Source: Alphaproteobacteria bacterium LSUCC0396
GTDB taxonomy: Bacteria; Pseudomonadota; Alphaproteobacteria; Puniceispirillales; Puniceispirillaceae
Direction: 5' to 3'
DNA length: 64,000 nucleotides
Assembly (NCBI GenBank): GCA_041228345.1
Contig: CP166131.1
Location: 1 to 64,000 of the forward strand
Position numbers and translations under genes: made by a program. The notes under the pieces are model-generated. The model saw only the letters and a program-made list of their open reading frames with translations, had not been told where the DNA came from and did not search any database. Shown piece by piece: positions 1 through 8,704 of the stretch; the stretch's first letter is position 1, and every line of letters begins with the position of its first letter.

Positions 1-38
1 ACAAAAGCATTAAGCTTGTTTTCATAGTCTTTTAGGAA

Positions 39-1193
39 TCATTGATTGACCCGATATTTGGCTACAAAATTCCAATCGATATCATAACCAAATCCAGCAC
101 TTTCATTCAGCTGAAGATAGCCTTCCTTTATTTCAGCTTTTTTGGAAAAAAGACCTCCATGCCATAATGGGTTCCTATCCGGGTCTCCGTGTGATTCTGC
201 TATAAAGCCAGCTCGTGGAAATGCTGATACTAAATGTCCATGCATTTCCGGGGCAAGGTGCGGCGCAATGAATATGCCATTTTGTTCAGCCATGTGGGCA
301 ATTCTTAAATGCTCGGTGAAACCTGAATGACGGGTTGAGTCAAACTGAATAAATTTGATGCCACCGTTCTCGATGAAGTCTCTAGCCGTGAATCTGTCAA
401 ATAGCCGTTCACCATGGGCTATAGGTATTGATGTGGCCTCAGCTAACTTAGCAAAATCAGCTGGCTGGAGATACCAATGGAGTGGTTCTTCCAGCCATGT
501 AAGGTTGAAGGGCTCCACCGCTTTGGCAAAATGGATGCATTCGTTGAGGTCGTAGCAAGCATTCATGTCCAGCATCAACATGGCGTCACCAATAGCCTCC
601 CGCGTAGCTTTGACGCGTTTAACTTCTTCTTCCAATGTGTGATGCCCAACCTTTAGTTTAACTGCTGTATACCCCTGATCAATGAAGGCTTTCAGTTCGG
701 CTGCGCAGGCTGTTATAGGTGCACCCTTTTTTAGATAGCCGCCAGTCGCATAGACCGGAATTCTGGATTTTTCGCCTCCAAGTAACCTAAACACTGGCAT
801 ATTGGCAGCTTTTCCTTTGATGTCCCAAAGCGCATTATCGATACCTCCAATAGCTGCAGTGATCTGAAGCCTGTCCGTTCTGGACAGAGGTGGGGGTAAC
901 CCGTCTTTAGCGTTCGCACCATAAGGACGCGGTGAAGTAAGTGAAAAAAGTTTATCCCAGATCACAGTTGAGGATCGAGCATCCATGCCTTTGATGATAG
1001 CACCAAATTGTTGAACATAATCAAGCACCTTTGAGAGGTTTGGTCCAGTGACTTGGCCAACCCCTTGAAGCCCGCTATCGGTGTTGATTTCGATTAAAAG
1101 GCAGGACATCTCAGAAAATGATTCTTGTGCGGTCCATGTTTTAACTTTGAGTGGCACGCTTATAAGATGTGCTTCTGTAGTCTCAATTTTCAT
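39..1193 (-). CDS. Enolase-superfamily (mandelate racemase/muconate lactonizing type) enzyme, probable acid-sugar dehydratase
   Basis: A 384-aa protein of normal length for the mandelate racemase branch of the enolase superfamily. These enzymes abstract the proton alpha to a carboxylate using Mg2+. The N-terminal capping domain covers about residues 1-125 and the barrel follows. A KxK motif (K179, K181) is the usual base site. D209, E235 and E262 fit the three metal ligands (LDMN, LEEP, HGE). H312 in APHLAPEMHGH is placed like the second catalytic histidine of the racemase subgroup. I start at the ATG at 1193, not the TTG one codon upstream. It is the only gene on this side of a long intergenic gap, so context does not give the substrate. 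A sugar-acid dehydratase is the likeliest role and would suit the acid-sugar genes at 5.7-11.3 kb, but that link is an inference. Confidence 0.85.
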   Translation of the reverse strand: MKIETTEAHLISVPLKVKTWTAQESFSEMSCLLIEINTDSGLQGVGQVTGPNLSKVLDYVQQFGAIIKGMDARSSTVIWDKLFSLTSPRPYGANAKDGLPPPLSRTDRLQITAAIGGIDNALWDIKGKAANMPVFRLLGGEKSRIPVYATGGYLKKGAPITACAAELKAFIDQGYTAVKLKVGHHTLEEEVKRVKATREAIGDAMLMLDMNACYDLNECIHFAKAVEPFNLTWLEEPLHWYLQPADFAKLAEATSIPIAHGERLFDRFTARDFIENGGIKFIQFDSTRHSGFTEHLRIAHMAEQNGIFIAPHLAPEMHGHLVSAFPRAGFIAESHGDPDRNPLWHGGLFSKKAEIKEGYLQLNESAGFGYDIDWNFVAKYRVNQ

Positions 1194-1863
1194 CAAGTAA
1201 TTCCGCTTAAATAGGAGTGAGTTTGACCACGATGGACAAAGCTACACCAAATAAAATTCGGCCTCCCACGGATCATTGCTTGCACTCGGCCTTTGGTAAA
1301 CTGGATGTGGGATGGAATGTGGGACGATAGCTAATAAATTTAATATTATTTATATTTTTCAATAATTTAATAGTTTTCTTGGAAGACTTCCCTTCCTCCA
1401 TTTTTCCTAAATCTGTTAATTGAAATTACCTCTAAACATGTTTTTAAAACCTCTGTAACGTTTTAACGCGTGTAACGCCTATTTTTAATCAAAAAATATT
1501 TTTTTATTTTCCGACGTATATAAGGTGATACCCGAAATAACGCGTTACCACTTTTGAAGAAGAGTAACCGTTCCTTGGCTTCGGCACAAAAAAGGGCAGC
1601 CCGAAAGCTGCCCCGTGAGCCTTGGGTCGCTTACTATGCGCCGAAAGTAACAATCCTAAAAACCACAGGCCTTGATGCGTCGTCCTTGATCATTGCTCAA
1701 TATTTAATGTTTGGGGCCCAGTTCACGGGTTCTGAAGCAAGTCCCAAGATCAAACGCTTGCGCACACAAATTTGTATCGTGTAGCTAAAATTGCCTTATG
1801 CTGAGTGACGCTATCAAATTGCCGATAGATGTCTGAACGCTCAATAAATGAGGGAATTAGAAC
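1194..1863. other. Long AT-rich intergenic region
   Basis: This 670-base stretch has no convincing gene. It should hold the promoter of the minus-strand enolase-family gene and that of msrA. From about 1330 to 1540 it is strongly AT-rich, with the related strings GTAACG, AACGCGTG and AACGCGTTAC around 1456-1547. Two copies of TGTGGGA occur at 1305-1324. A terminator-shaped hairpin for the minus strand sits at 1588-1614 and is listed separately. A 76-codon open frame at 1554-1784 runs through this hairpin, has no plausible ribosome binding site and resembles no family I know, so I do not call it. Confidence 0.5.
1588..1614 (-). terminator. Rho-independent terminator-like hairpin reading on the minus strand
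   Basis: A perfect 7-bp stem (GGGCAGC 1594-1600 with GCTGCCC 1607-1613) closes a 6-base loop. On the minus strand it is followed by six T residues (complement of 1588-1593). No annotated minus-strand gene lies just upstream of it (1615-1863). It may end an unrecognised small RNA or mark a decayed gene. Confidence 0.55.
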
Positions 1864-2418
1864 ATGAAAACAATCACCTTTGCCGCGGCGACGCTTTTTA
1901 TGTTTTCCAGTGTGGCTTCAGCTGCGGCAACCGCTGAAACCTTTACCTATTCTGGGGGGTGTTTTTGGTGCACCGAGGCGGACACAGAAAACCTTGACGG
2001 TGTCACCGAAGTCATTAGTGGCTTCACTGGCGGCACGACTGCGAACCCGCGATACGAGCCGGGTAAATGGGGTGACCACCGCGAGGCTGCACAAGTTGTT
2101 TACGACCCTACTATCATTTCATATGAAGAACTAGTTAGGCATGTTTTTGCTACTATCGATTATGAAGATAATGGAGGTCAGTTTTGTGACCGTGGACGCT
2201 CTTACAGCCCAGCTATCTATTATAAGAACGAATCTGAGCGCCTGATTGCACAGCGTTTGGCGCCTAAAAATTCCGTTGTACCAATTGAGCCTGAGAGCAC
2301 ATTCCACCCTGTCCGAGAAGAGCATCAGGATTTTTATAAGAAGCAGACGTTCAAGTATAAGTATTATCGCTTCAGTTGCGGGCGAGATAGCCGCCTCAAA
2401 ACCCTTAAAGAGAATTAG
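1864..2418 (+). CDS. msrA: Exported peptide-methionine (S)-S-oxide reductase
   Basis: MsrA reduces methionine-S-sulfoxide in proteins back to methionine. The catalytic motif GCFWC is at residues 32-36, with Cys33 as the sulfenic-acid-forming nucleophile. The conserved blocks GxTxNPxYE, GDHREAAQVVYDP and CDRGRSYSPAIYY follow. Extra cysteines in GQFCDRG and close to the C terminus can act as resolving or recycling residues. The first ~20 residues form a signal peptide (hydrophobic core, VASA cleavage region), so the enzyme should act in the periplasm on oxidised envelope proteins. At 184 aa it is of ordinary size. The ATG follows a short purine-rich segment (gagggaattagaac). It appears to be a single-gene unit. 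The family assignment is secure; the periplasmic location rests on the signal peptide. Confidence 0.93.
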   Translation: MKTITFAAATLFMFSSVASAAATAETFTYSGGCFWCTEADTENLDGVTEVISGFTGGTTANPRYEPGKWGDHREAAQVVYDPTIISYEELVRHVFATIDYEDNGGQFCDRGRSYSPAIYYKNESERLIAQRLAPKNSVVPIEPESTFHPVREEHQDFYKKQTFKYKYYRFSCGRDSRLKTLKEN

Positions 2419-2535
2419 AAGGCTAGGCACCAAGATGGTTTTATGGTTTTAAAACTTTTATACGCTTGCCCAGCCAGAACGCTTCAAAAGCTGGGATATA
2501 TAGTTCGATGAATGAAATAGCCGCGAGAAACAACA

Positions 2536-3417
2536 ATGCCTTATTTTGATTCTAATAATTGTCGACTTTATTATGAAAAGGTTGGGCAAGGGGATGCGGT
2601 GATTTTTTTGCATGAGTTTGGTGGTGATGTGCGCAGCTGGCAACAACAAATGGCACATTTTTCCATGAAGCACACTGCAATTGCTTTGGCTTGTCGGGGT
2701 TATCCACCGTCAGAGGTTCCAACCATTGAGGCTGAATATGGTTGGCAGAAATCGCTTGATGATGTGCTAGCACTCATTGATAGCCTAGGCATTGAAAAGG
2801 CGCATTTTGTTGGGCTCAGCATGGGTGCATTTACCGGCTTGATGATGTGTTTGCGTCATCCACAAAGAGTGCGCTCGTTGGTTGCGGCAAGTGGTGGTTC
2901 AGGCGCCTTTCCGGCAGGACGGTCTGAATTCATTAAAAAATGTAGGGTTCTTGCTCAAGCAGCTTCGGAGCGCGAATTTATGCCTGCTGATCATCTGGCC
3001 TATGGGCATAATCGTATCCAACTTCGGGAAAAGAATTTTGCGGAATGGGAGAAGTTTTATATCCAGCTTGGAGAGCATCCGGGTATTGGAAGCGGATTGA
3101 CGCAAAAAATGGTTCAGGCTGCACGACCGAGCTTACATGATTTCGATACTGAATTTGCCGCAGTGAAAACCCCTGTGTTGCTTATGGTAGGTGATGAGGA
3201 TGACCCATGCCTTGATACAAATCTCTGGTTGAAGCGGGTGATTCCGACTGCTGGCCTTTCGGTATGGCCAAAATCCGGTCATCTCTTGAATCTTGAGGAT
3301 CCGCAGCGTTTCAATGCTGAATGTGACGTGTTTTTTGATGCGGTTGCTGAAGGTCATTGGCCTGACCGCAATGAGCTTTTAGAGCGGCATCGGGGACCTG
3401 ATAACGCTACTTTTTGA
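2536..3417 (+). CDS. Alpha/beta hydrolase fold protein
   Basis: A 293-aa alpha/beta hydrolase. The nucleophile elbow GLSMG is at residues 93-97 (Ser95). The oxyanion-side HEFGG motif is at 26-30. The acidic residue lies in GDEDDP (219-224), and the catalytic histidine is H249 in SGHLLNLEDP. All three triad residues are therefore present. The architecture matches the 3-oxoadipate enol-lactonase/haloperoxidase-like group, but nothing in the sequence fixes the substrate. No signal peptide is visible, so it is probably cytoplasmic. Its 3' end overlaps the 3' end of the convergent crotonase gene by 11 bases. Esterase, lactonase and C-C hydrolase activities are all possible. Confidence 0.85.
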   Translation: MPYFDSNNCRLYYEKVGQGDAVIFLHEFGGDVRSWQQQMAHFSMKHTAIALACRGYPPSEVPTIEAEYGWQKSLDDVLALIDSLGIEKAHFVGLSMGAFTGLMMCLRHPQRVRSLVAASGGSGAFPAGRSEFIKKCRVLAQAASEREFMPADHLAYGHNRIQLREKNFAEWEKFYIQLGEHPGIGSGLTQKMVQAARPSLHDFDTEFAAVKTPVLLMVGDEDDPCLDTNLWLKRVIPTAGLSVWPKSGHLLNLEDPQRFNAECDVFFDAVAEGHWPDRNELLERHRGPDNATF

Positions 3418-4156
3418 CCTGAGTGGCGACAAATGCCTGAATACGGGCAACAAGCCCGGGTTTGGCCGCCGAGCGCACAAGTGCCGCAAGATCATGGTCA
3501 AGCCCACCATCATCGCGGGTCGCCGCTAGTAACGCAGCCTTGGCCTCAGCCTTTAGATTGGCCGCGTCCGTTGCCAGCTTGTCGAGGTGATCCGGCCAGT
3601 GATCAAACGGCATGACATCGGTAACAAAGCCGCATTCCAATGCTTCATCGGCGCTAAAGGTGCGCGAAGTTTCCAAAAGATCCAACGCTGCATCATCACC
3701 GATTAATCGCGCCAGCCGACGGGTGCCAAGAACAATGCCAAATTGCAGGCCGGGCATGCGAAAGCTGCTGTCCGGTGCAGCAATCCGGTGACGACAGGAT
3801 GCGACAATATCGGCGGCCGCGCCAAAGCATCGCCCCTGAACAAATGCGGCGCTGGCGATCGGCAAGCGATAGATGGCCTGCAATAATTCCTCAACCCGAA
3901 CAAAACGGTACACCAGATCAGCATCGTTTTGCTGATCAAGGCCGCCAAGGTCAAATCCGGCGGAAAAGGCGCGCCCTTCGCCGGTGAAAACAACCAGCGA
4001 TGCGCCGCGGGCAACAGCCTCGTTTACCCCCTCAAGTAAACCCTCGATCAGGTCGGCATTCACCGCATTCAACCGGTCCGGCCGGTTCATTTTTAACGAG
4101 GTGACGCTGCCGTTATGTTCGATAATGACGGGTGTTTCTGCTGAGGCGTCGCTCAT
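3407..4156 (-). CDS. Enoyl-CoA hydratase/isomerase (crotonase) family protein with altered active site
   Basis: A 249-aa crotonase-fold protein. The CoA-binding and oxyanion-hole segments are clear: NRPDRLNAVN (24-33) and GRAFSAGFDLGGL (61-73), then GRCFGAAADIVASC (108-121) and the FRMPGLQFG...LGTRRL region (132-148). The positions of the two catalytic glutamates of true enoyl-CoA hydratase hold D115 and G136. Water addition of the standard type is therefore unlikely; isomerase, decarboxylase or thioesterase chemistry are alternatives. I start at the ATG at 4156, which has AAGGA eight bases upstream and lies one base after the stop codon of the CoA-transferase gene. Longer readings would run into that gene. 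The pair is surely co-transcribed, so the substrate is probably the CoA ester made by the transferase. Confidence 0.82.
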   Translation of the reverse strand: MSDASAETPVIIEHNGSVTSLKMNRPDRLNAVNADLIEGLLEGVNEAVARGASLVVFTGEGRAFSAGFDLGGLDQQNDADLVYRFVRVEELLQAIYRLPIASAAFVQGRCFGAAADIVASCRHRIAAPDSSFRMPGLQFGIVLGTRRLARLIGDDAALDLLETSRTFSADEALECGFVTDVMPFDHWPDHLDKLATDAANLKAEAKAALLAATRDDGGLDHDLAALVRSAAKPGLVARIQAFVATQVKK

Positions 4157-4157
4157 G

Positions 4158-5378
4158 TTACGCATCCTTATCTGCCATGCTGTGTTTGCCAAGCCATTCG
4201 GCGATGACTTCATCATTATGCGCGCCAAGAACAGGCGGTGGACGCATGCGGCTGGTATCAACGCCGGAAATGGCGATCGGAAAGCTAACGCTATTGGTTT
4301 TGTTACCGTTCGGCAATTCCAGCGGCTTTACGATCCCCATATGCTGGACTTGGGGATCGCTCAGAATCTCGGAAAAATCATTAATTGGCGCACACGGAAC
4401 ATTGCGGCGGTCCATTTCAACAAGCCAGTCGGCGGCATTGCGGTTTTTGAAAACCGGTGCCAATATCGCAACAAGTGCTGACTGATTTTTGGCGCGGTCG
4501 ACTTGTGTTATGAATCTTGCATCCATCGCCAATTCCTCCATGCCAACGGCGGCACAGACTTCATGCCATAGTTTATCATTGCCCGCGGCGATCACAAAAT
4601 GAGTGTCAGCGGCCTCGAAAGCCTGATAGGGTGCGTTACGGGGATGCGCCGAGCCGAGCCGTTCGGGCGGTATCTGATTGCCAAAATATTCACTCGTTTG
4701 AAGCGCCGAGACACCTAGCAGGCTGCCCAGCATCGAGCAATCAATATGCGTGCCTTCTCCAGTTTGCTCGGCGTTGCGCAACATCGCAAGAACGCTGAAA
4801 CCTGCATAAAGACCAGCACAGAAATCACCGATTGGCACACCGCATTTTACCGGTGGTGCGCCAGGCTCGCCGGTAACGCTCATAATGCCTGCAATCGCCT
4901 GAACTGTTACATCAAAGGCGCCTTTTCTGGCATAGGGGCCGGTTTGCCCATAGCCAGAAATTGAGCAGTAAATCAGCTTTGGATTAACCGCGCGCAAATC
5001 ATCATAGCCAAGCCCAAGACGCGGCAAAACGCCGGGGCGGTAATTTTCCACTAGAATATCAGCCTTTGCCGCCAGTGATTTCAGCAGCGCGATATCGTCG
5101 GGGCTTTTCAAATCCAGCGCAACACTGCGTTTGTTCCGATTCACCGAGGCAAAATTCTCGCTATACTCGCCGCCATCATCGGTTTTGTTAAGCGGCGGCC
5201 ATTGACGCATCCCATCCCCACCATCGGGGCGTTCAATCTTCACCACATCCGCGCCCAGATCAGCCAATAGGGACGCGGTAAATGGGCCAGCGGCAATCTG
5301 GCCGAGTTCAAGCACGCGAACGCCGGCCAATGGGGCAGCGAGCGGATTTTCTGGATTTGCTTGGGATGGTTTTGACAT
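4158..5378 (-). CDS. Family III CoA-transferase (CaiB/BaiF type)
   Basis: A 406-aa family III CoA-transferase, which moves CoA between carboxylic acids through an aspartyl-CoA thioester. Recognisable blocks are the N-terminal VLELGQIAAGPF..LADLGADVVKIERP, NRNKRSVALDLKSPD, VENYRPGVLPRLGLGYDDL and GQTGPYA. The catalytic aspartate is in the GVPIGDFCAGLYA segment. I start at the ATG at 5378 because AGGAG lies seven bases upstream; the upstream in-frame extension has no support. It forms a two-gene operon with the crotonase homologue and is divergent from the HAD phosphatase gene. It is a paralogue of the Frc-type gene at 23.8 kb but lacks that subgroup's GGGQPG loop, so it is not called formyl-CoA transferase. 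The substrate is unknown. Confidence 0.88.
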   Translation of the reverse strand: MSKPSQANPENPLAAPLAGVRVLELGQIAAGPFTASLLADLGADVVKIERPDGGDGMRQWPPLNKTDDGGEYSENFASVNRNKRSVALDLKSPDDIALLKSLAAKADILVENYRPGVLPRLGLGYDDLRAVNPKLIYCSISGYGQTGPYARKGAFDVTVQAIAGIMSVTGEPGAPPVKCGVPIGDFCAGLYAGFSVLAMLRNAEQTGEGTHIDCSMLGSLLGVSALQTSEYFGNQIPPERLGSAHPRNAPYQAFEAADTHFVIAAGNDKLWHEVCAAVGMEELAMDARFITQVDRAKNQSALVAILAPVFKNRNAADWLVEMDRRNVPCAPINDFSEILSDPQVQHMGIVKPLELPNGNKTNSVSFPIAISGVDTSRMRPPPVLGAHNDEVIAEWLGKHSMADKDA

Positions 5379-5672
5379 AAATAGTCTCCTAAAAAACGCG
5401 GCCAATGCACATCTGTGGTCATCGCTGGTGTTTTCATAACGAATAGGGCAGGGTCCCTCGCCGATGAATATTCCCTATTCAATGACCGATTGCCAGTGTC
5501 GATTATGGATTGCCGCATAAAAATTTGGCGTTTGTCAGTGGTGTGAAAAAAACTTGTCTCAGGGTGCATAAATCATTCGGCAAAGCGGTCATTGCTGACT
5601 AAGCTTTGTTCACAACCTGCCTGACTTTGTCGGTTCCGTCCCGAACCGTTCATTCACTGGAGACTTAAGCGC

Positions 5673-6344
5673 GTGGCAAAAGCGGTCATATTTGATTTGG
5701 ATGGCACCCTGATAGACAGTGTTGGGGATATTCATGCAGCTGTAAACGATGTTTTACAGCTTCGTGATGCGCCGCCGCTTGACCTTCCAACGGTGCGCAG
5801 CTTTATCGGAAAAGGTTCGGCCAATTTGATCATGCGGGCGCTAAACGCGCAAAATCTGCCGGCGGATGAGGCTTCATGCGCAACCGGTCTGGCTGATTTT
5901 CTGCGTCTTTATTCGGCGGGCGCGGCTGATTTAACCACGGTTTTCGACGGCGCAATTGATAGCCTCACATGGCTAAAAGGTAGCGGCTTTCGTCTTGGTA
6001 TCTGTACGAACAAGCCGCTGGCGCCAACGAAGATTGTTCTTGATCAATTTGGTCTCACTAAATTCTTTGATACGGTGATTGGTGGGGATCAGCTTGCCAG
6101 CCGCAAACCCGATCCTGAAATGCTGTGTCATGCAATGGCGTCGATCGATGTGAAATCATGTCTTTTTGTTGGTGATAGCGAGATAGATCGAGACACTGCC
6201 ACTGCCGCTGGACAGCCATTTGCGCTATTTACCAAAGGCTATCGCAAAACCAGTATTGAGTCATTATCACCTGAGTATTATTTTAATAATTTTAATGAAT
6301 TAAAAGATATCGTTAATCTAGAATTTAAAAAAACAAGCCAATGA
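5673..6344 (+). CDS. gph: HAD-superfamily phosphatase, phosphoglycolate phosphatase type
   Basis: A 223-aa HAD hydrolase of the Gph/PGP group. Motif I is FDLDGTLIDS (nucleophile Asp8, acid Asp10), motif II CTNKP, motif III the lysine in SRKPDPEM, and motif IV VGDSEID. The helical cap lies between motifs I and II, as in phosphoglycolate phosphatase. The start is a GTG, with GGAG ten bases upstream. It heads a plus-strand run of acid-sugar-type genes and is 65 bases before the LeuB-like gene. It may therefore remove phosphate from a C2-C4 acid phosphate of that pathway, not only 2-phosphoglycolate. The family is certain; the exact substrate is not. Confidence 0.85.
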   Translation: MAKAVIFDLDGTLIDSVGDIHAAVNDVLQLRDAPPLDLPTVRSFIGKGSANLIMRALNAQNLPADEASCATGLADFLRLYSAGAADLTTVFDGAIDSLTWLKGSGFRLGICTNKPLAPTKIVLDQFGLTKFFDTVIGGDQLASRKPDPEMLCHAMASIDVKSCLFVGDSEIDRDTATAAGQPFALFTKGYRKTSIESLSPEYYFNNFNELKDIVNLEFKKTSQ

Positions 6345-6409
6345 TTCTTGACCAATAATTCTGGACCAAATGCTGTCAATAGCCACTGGCCAAAGGGAGG
6401 ATTAAACGC

Positions 6410-7510
6410 ATGTCAGAGACAGTTAAAACAAACGAACCCGTCGAAATCCTGTGTCTTGAAGGCGATGGGATTGGCCCTGAAATTACTGCGGCTACCCGGC
6501 GTATTCTTGACGTGGTGGATCGGCGCTTTGCTCTCAGTCTGACATTCACCTCGCATGAAATTGGCTTTAACGCGCTTAAAACAGTTGGCACGACCTTCCC
6601 AGACCATGTCCTAGAGGCGGCGCTGGCGGCTGATGGAATTGTCATGGGGCCGGTTTCGACCTTTGACTACCCGCCCGCTGATCAAGGCGGAATCAACCCG
6701 TCGGGCTTCCTTCGAAAGCATCTTGATCTTTATGCCAATATCAGACCGGCAAAATCTTATGAGGGCCTGCCGCCACGCGTTGGCGACAAGATTGATTTGG
6801 TCATTGCCCGGGAAAACACCGAGGGATTTTATTCCGACCGATCAATGTTTTTTGGGCGCGCAGAGTTTATGCCGACAGAAGATATGGCATTATCAGTGCG
6901 GAAAATCACGCGCCACGCCTCGACCAGAATTGCCCGAACCGGCTTTGAATTGGCAGCCCAGCGCCGGCGCAAAGTTACCGTTGTTCACAAAGCCAATGTT
7001 TTTAATGTATCGGATGGCCTGTTTCTTGAGGCGGTGCGGGCGGTTCGCGATGAATTTCCTGATTTTGAATATGAAGAACAAATTATTGATGCCATGGCGG
7101 CATTGTTGATCCGTGACCCGGGCCAGTTCGATGTGATTGTTACAACCAATATGTATGGCGATATTCTATCAGACGAAGCATCTGAAATTGCTGGTAGCCT
7201 TGGCATGGCGGCATCATTGAATGCTGGTGATCAATTCGCCATGGCGCAGGCTCAGCACGGGTCGGCACCATCATTGGCGGGCAAGGATCAGGCCAATCCA
7301 TCATCGCTAATCGGATCTGCGGCAATGTTATTACGCTGGCTTGGCGAGCGGCGTGATGCTGCAAATTTCATTGCTGCGGCTGACGCAATCGAACAAGCAA
7401 TCACGGTGGCGGTCGCCAGCCCTAGCACACGAACTGCCGATCTTGGCGGGGCTTTGGGGACGATGGCTTATGCCGACGGTCTGGTGGCGATGCTAACCCC
7501 ATCAGCATAA
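6410..7510 (+). CDS. Isocitrate/isopropylmalate dehydrogenase family oxidoreductase (LeuB/tartrate dehydrogenase-like)
   Basis: A 366-aa beta-decarboxylating dehydrogenase of the IDH/IPMDH family. Such enzymes oxidise a (2R,3S)-hydroxy acid with NAD(P)+ and a divalent metal and then usually decarboxylate. The sequence shows EGDGIGPEI near the N terminus, the substrate loop LYANIRPAK, ARENTEGFY, the VHKANVF lysine, the metal-binding aspartates in the DVIVTTNMYGDILSDEA block, and the NAD-side HGSAPSLAGKDQANP. GGGAGG precedes the ATG. This gene is not in a leucine operon: its neighbours are LDH2-type, GST and OtnK/OtnC genes. I therefore infer oxidation of a C4 hydroxy acid such as tartrate, malate or a tetronate. 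Housekeeping 3-isopropylmalate dehydrogenase is less likely. Confidence 0.83.
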   Translation: MSETVKTNEPVEILCLEGDGIGPEITAATRRILDVVDRRFALSLTFTSHEIGFNALKTVGTTFPDHVLEAALAADGIVMGPVSTFDYPPADQGGINPSGFLRKHLDLYANIRPAKSYEGLPPRVGDKIDLVIARENTEGFYSDRSMFFGRAEFMPTEDMALSVRKITRHASTRIARTGFELAAQRRRKVTVVHKANVFNVSDGLFLEAVRAVRDEFPDFEYEEQIIDAMAALLIRDPGQFDVIVTTNMYGDILSDEASEIAGSLGMAASLNAGDQFAMAQAQHGSAPSLAGKDQANPSSLIGSAAMLLRWLGERRDAANFIAAADAIEQAITVAVASPSTRTADLGGALGTMAYADGLVAMLTPSA

Positions 7511-7564
7511 TCTATTTTGAAAAAAACCGGCATTAGGTTCCGACATTAAGTAAAGAGACTCATC

Positions 7565-8659
7565 ATGTCCGACAAGAACGTCAAATCTACTTCGCCATCA
7601 TCTGTGGCCTATGTGCAACTGGATGATGCCATTAATTTTGCCGCCGCGATTATGGCCGGACAAGGGGTCAGCGCCGACCATGCGGCAATCATTGCCGAAT
7701 GTCTGGTTGAGGCTGATTTGCGCGGCGTGCAAACGCACGGCCTATCGCGGCTTCCGGTATATGTCGAGCGGGTTCAGCGGGGGCTTGTTAATGGCACTCC
7801 TGATATGAAGCTGGATAAGCCGGTTGCTGCTTGTGCATCGCTGGATGGGGATAATGCGTTCGGCTTTCTGGTGGGGCGGCGTGCCATGCAAGAGGCGATC
7901 GCGATGGCGGAAACTTGTGGTGTCGGGGTTGTTGCTGCCCGCAATAGCAATCATTTCGGTATGGCGGCTACCTATCTTTTGCAAGCGGTAAAGGCTGGTT
8001 ATTTTGCCTTTGTCTTTACCAACGCGTCAAAGGCCATGCCCCCATGGGGCGGGCGCGAAGGATTGCTCGGCACCAGCCCGTTTGGGGCCGCTGCGCCGTC
8101 GGGAAAATTGCCGCCTTTCATATTGGATATGTCGCCAGCCGTTGCGGCACGCGGCAAAATACGTCTTGCTGAAAAACGCGGCGAACCAATCCCCGAAGGC
8201 TACGCACTCGATGAAAATGGACAATCCACGACCGATGCCAGCGCGGCACTTCGCGGGGTTGTTTTGCCGATGGGCGGCTATAAGGGGTCGGGGATTTCGA
8301 TGTTAATGGAAATTCTTGCAGGGGTGTTTTCCGGGGCTAATTTTGGCGGGGATGTTCCGGATCAATATACTGTTTGGGATCGACCGCAGAATGTCGGACA
8401 TTTTTTCATGGCGTTAAAGCCGGGTATTTTTGTCACTGAACAGGGATTTCGTGACCGGATGGATGAACTGGTGATGCGGATCAAGGCAAATCCGCTGGCA
8501 GATGGGTTTACCGAAATCTTGATGCCGGGCGAGATCGAGGCGCGGCTAGAGGCAGAACGACGTCAATCGGGGATACCCTATGCAGCGTCTGACCTTGGGC
8601 TTTTGGCAAAATTGGCGGCTGATCACGGTGTTTCTGCATTGCCACACGAAGCGCGCTAG
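7565..8659 (+). CDS. LDH2/malate-ureidoglycolate-type NAD(P)-dependent oxidoreductase
   Basis: A 364-aa member of the family that includes malate dehydrogenase (YlbC/YiaK), ureidoglycolate and sulfolactate dehydrogenases. These oxidise 2-hydroxy acids with NAD(P)+ and do not have a classical Rossmann fold. Diagnostic segments are EADLRGVQTHGLSRLP (catalytic His region), NGTPDMK, GDNAFGFLVGRRAM, the NSNHFGMAATY nucleotide-binding loop, LGTSPF and the GGYKGSG loop near residue 240. Between P-segments LDMSPAVAARGKIRLA and EGYALDENG the fold is typical. It lies 54 bases after the LeuB-like gene on the same strand. It could oxidise the acid sugar to the 2- or 3-oxo acid needed by the OtnK kinase further down. 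The actual substrate is not readable from the sequence. Confidence 0.87.
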   Translation: MSDKNVKSTSPSSVAYVQLDDAINFAAAIMAGQGVSADHAAIIAECLVEADLRGVQTHGLSRLPVYVERVQRGLVNGTPDMKLDKPVAACASLDGDNAFGFLVGRRAMQEAIAMAETCGVGVVAARNSNHFGMAATYLLQAVKAGYFAFVFTNASKAMPPWGGREGLLGTSPFGAAAPSGKLPPFILDMSPAVAARGKIRLAEKRGEPIPEGYALDENGQSTTDASAALRGVVLPMGGYKGSGISMLMEILAGVFSGANFGGDVPDQYTVWDRPQNVGHFFMALKPGIFVTEQGFRDRMDELVMRIKANPLADGFTEILMPGEIEARLEAERRQSGIPYAASDLGLLAKLAADHGVSALPHEAR

Positions 8660-8704
8660 CAACCGTCTAACACAATCATTTAATAATGAGATAGGTAGGT
8701 AATC

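Noticed and set aside
655-680. GTATAC match resembling the GntR operator
   Set aside because: It lies inside the enolase-family coding sequence and lacks the flanking GG/CC symmetry.
1554-1784. 76-codon open frame with TTG start
   Set aside because: It runs through the terminator hairpin at 1588-1614, lacks a ribosome binding site and shows no family resemblance.
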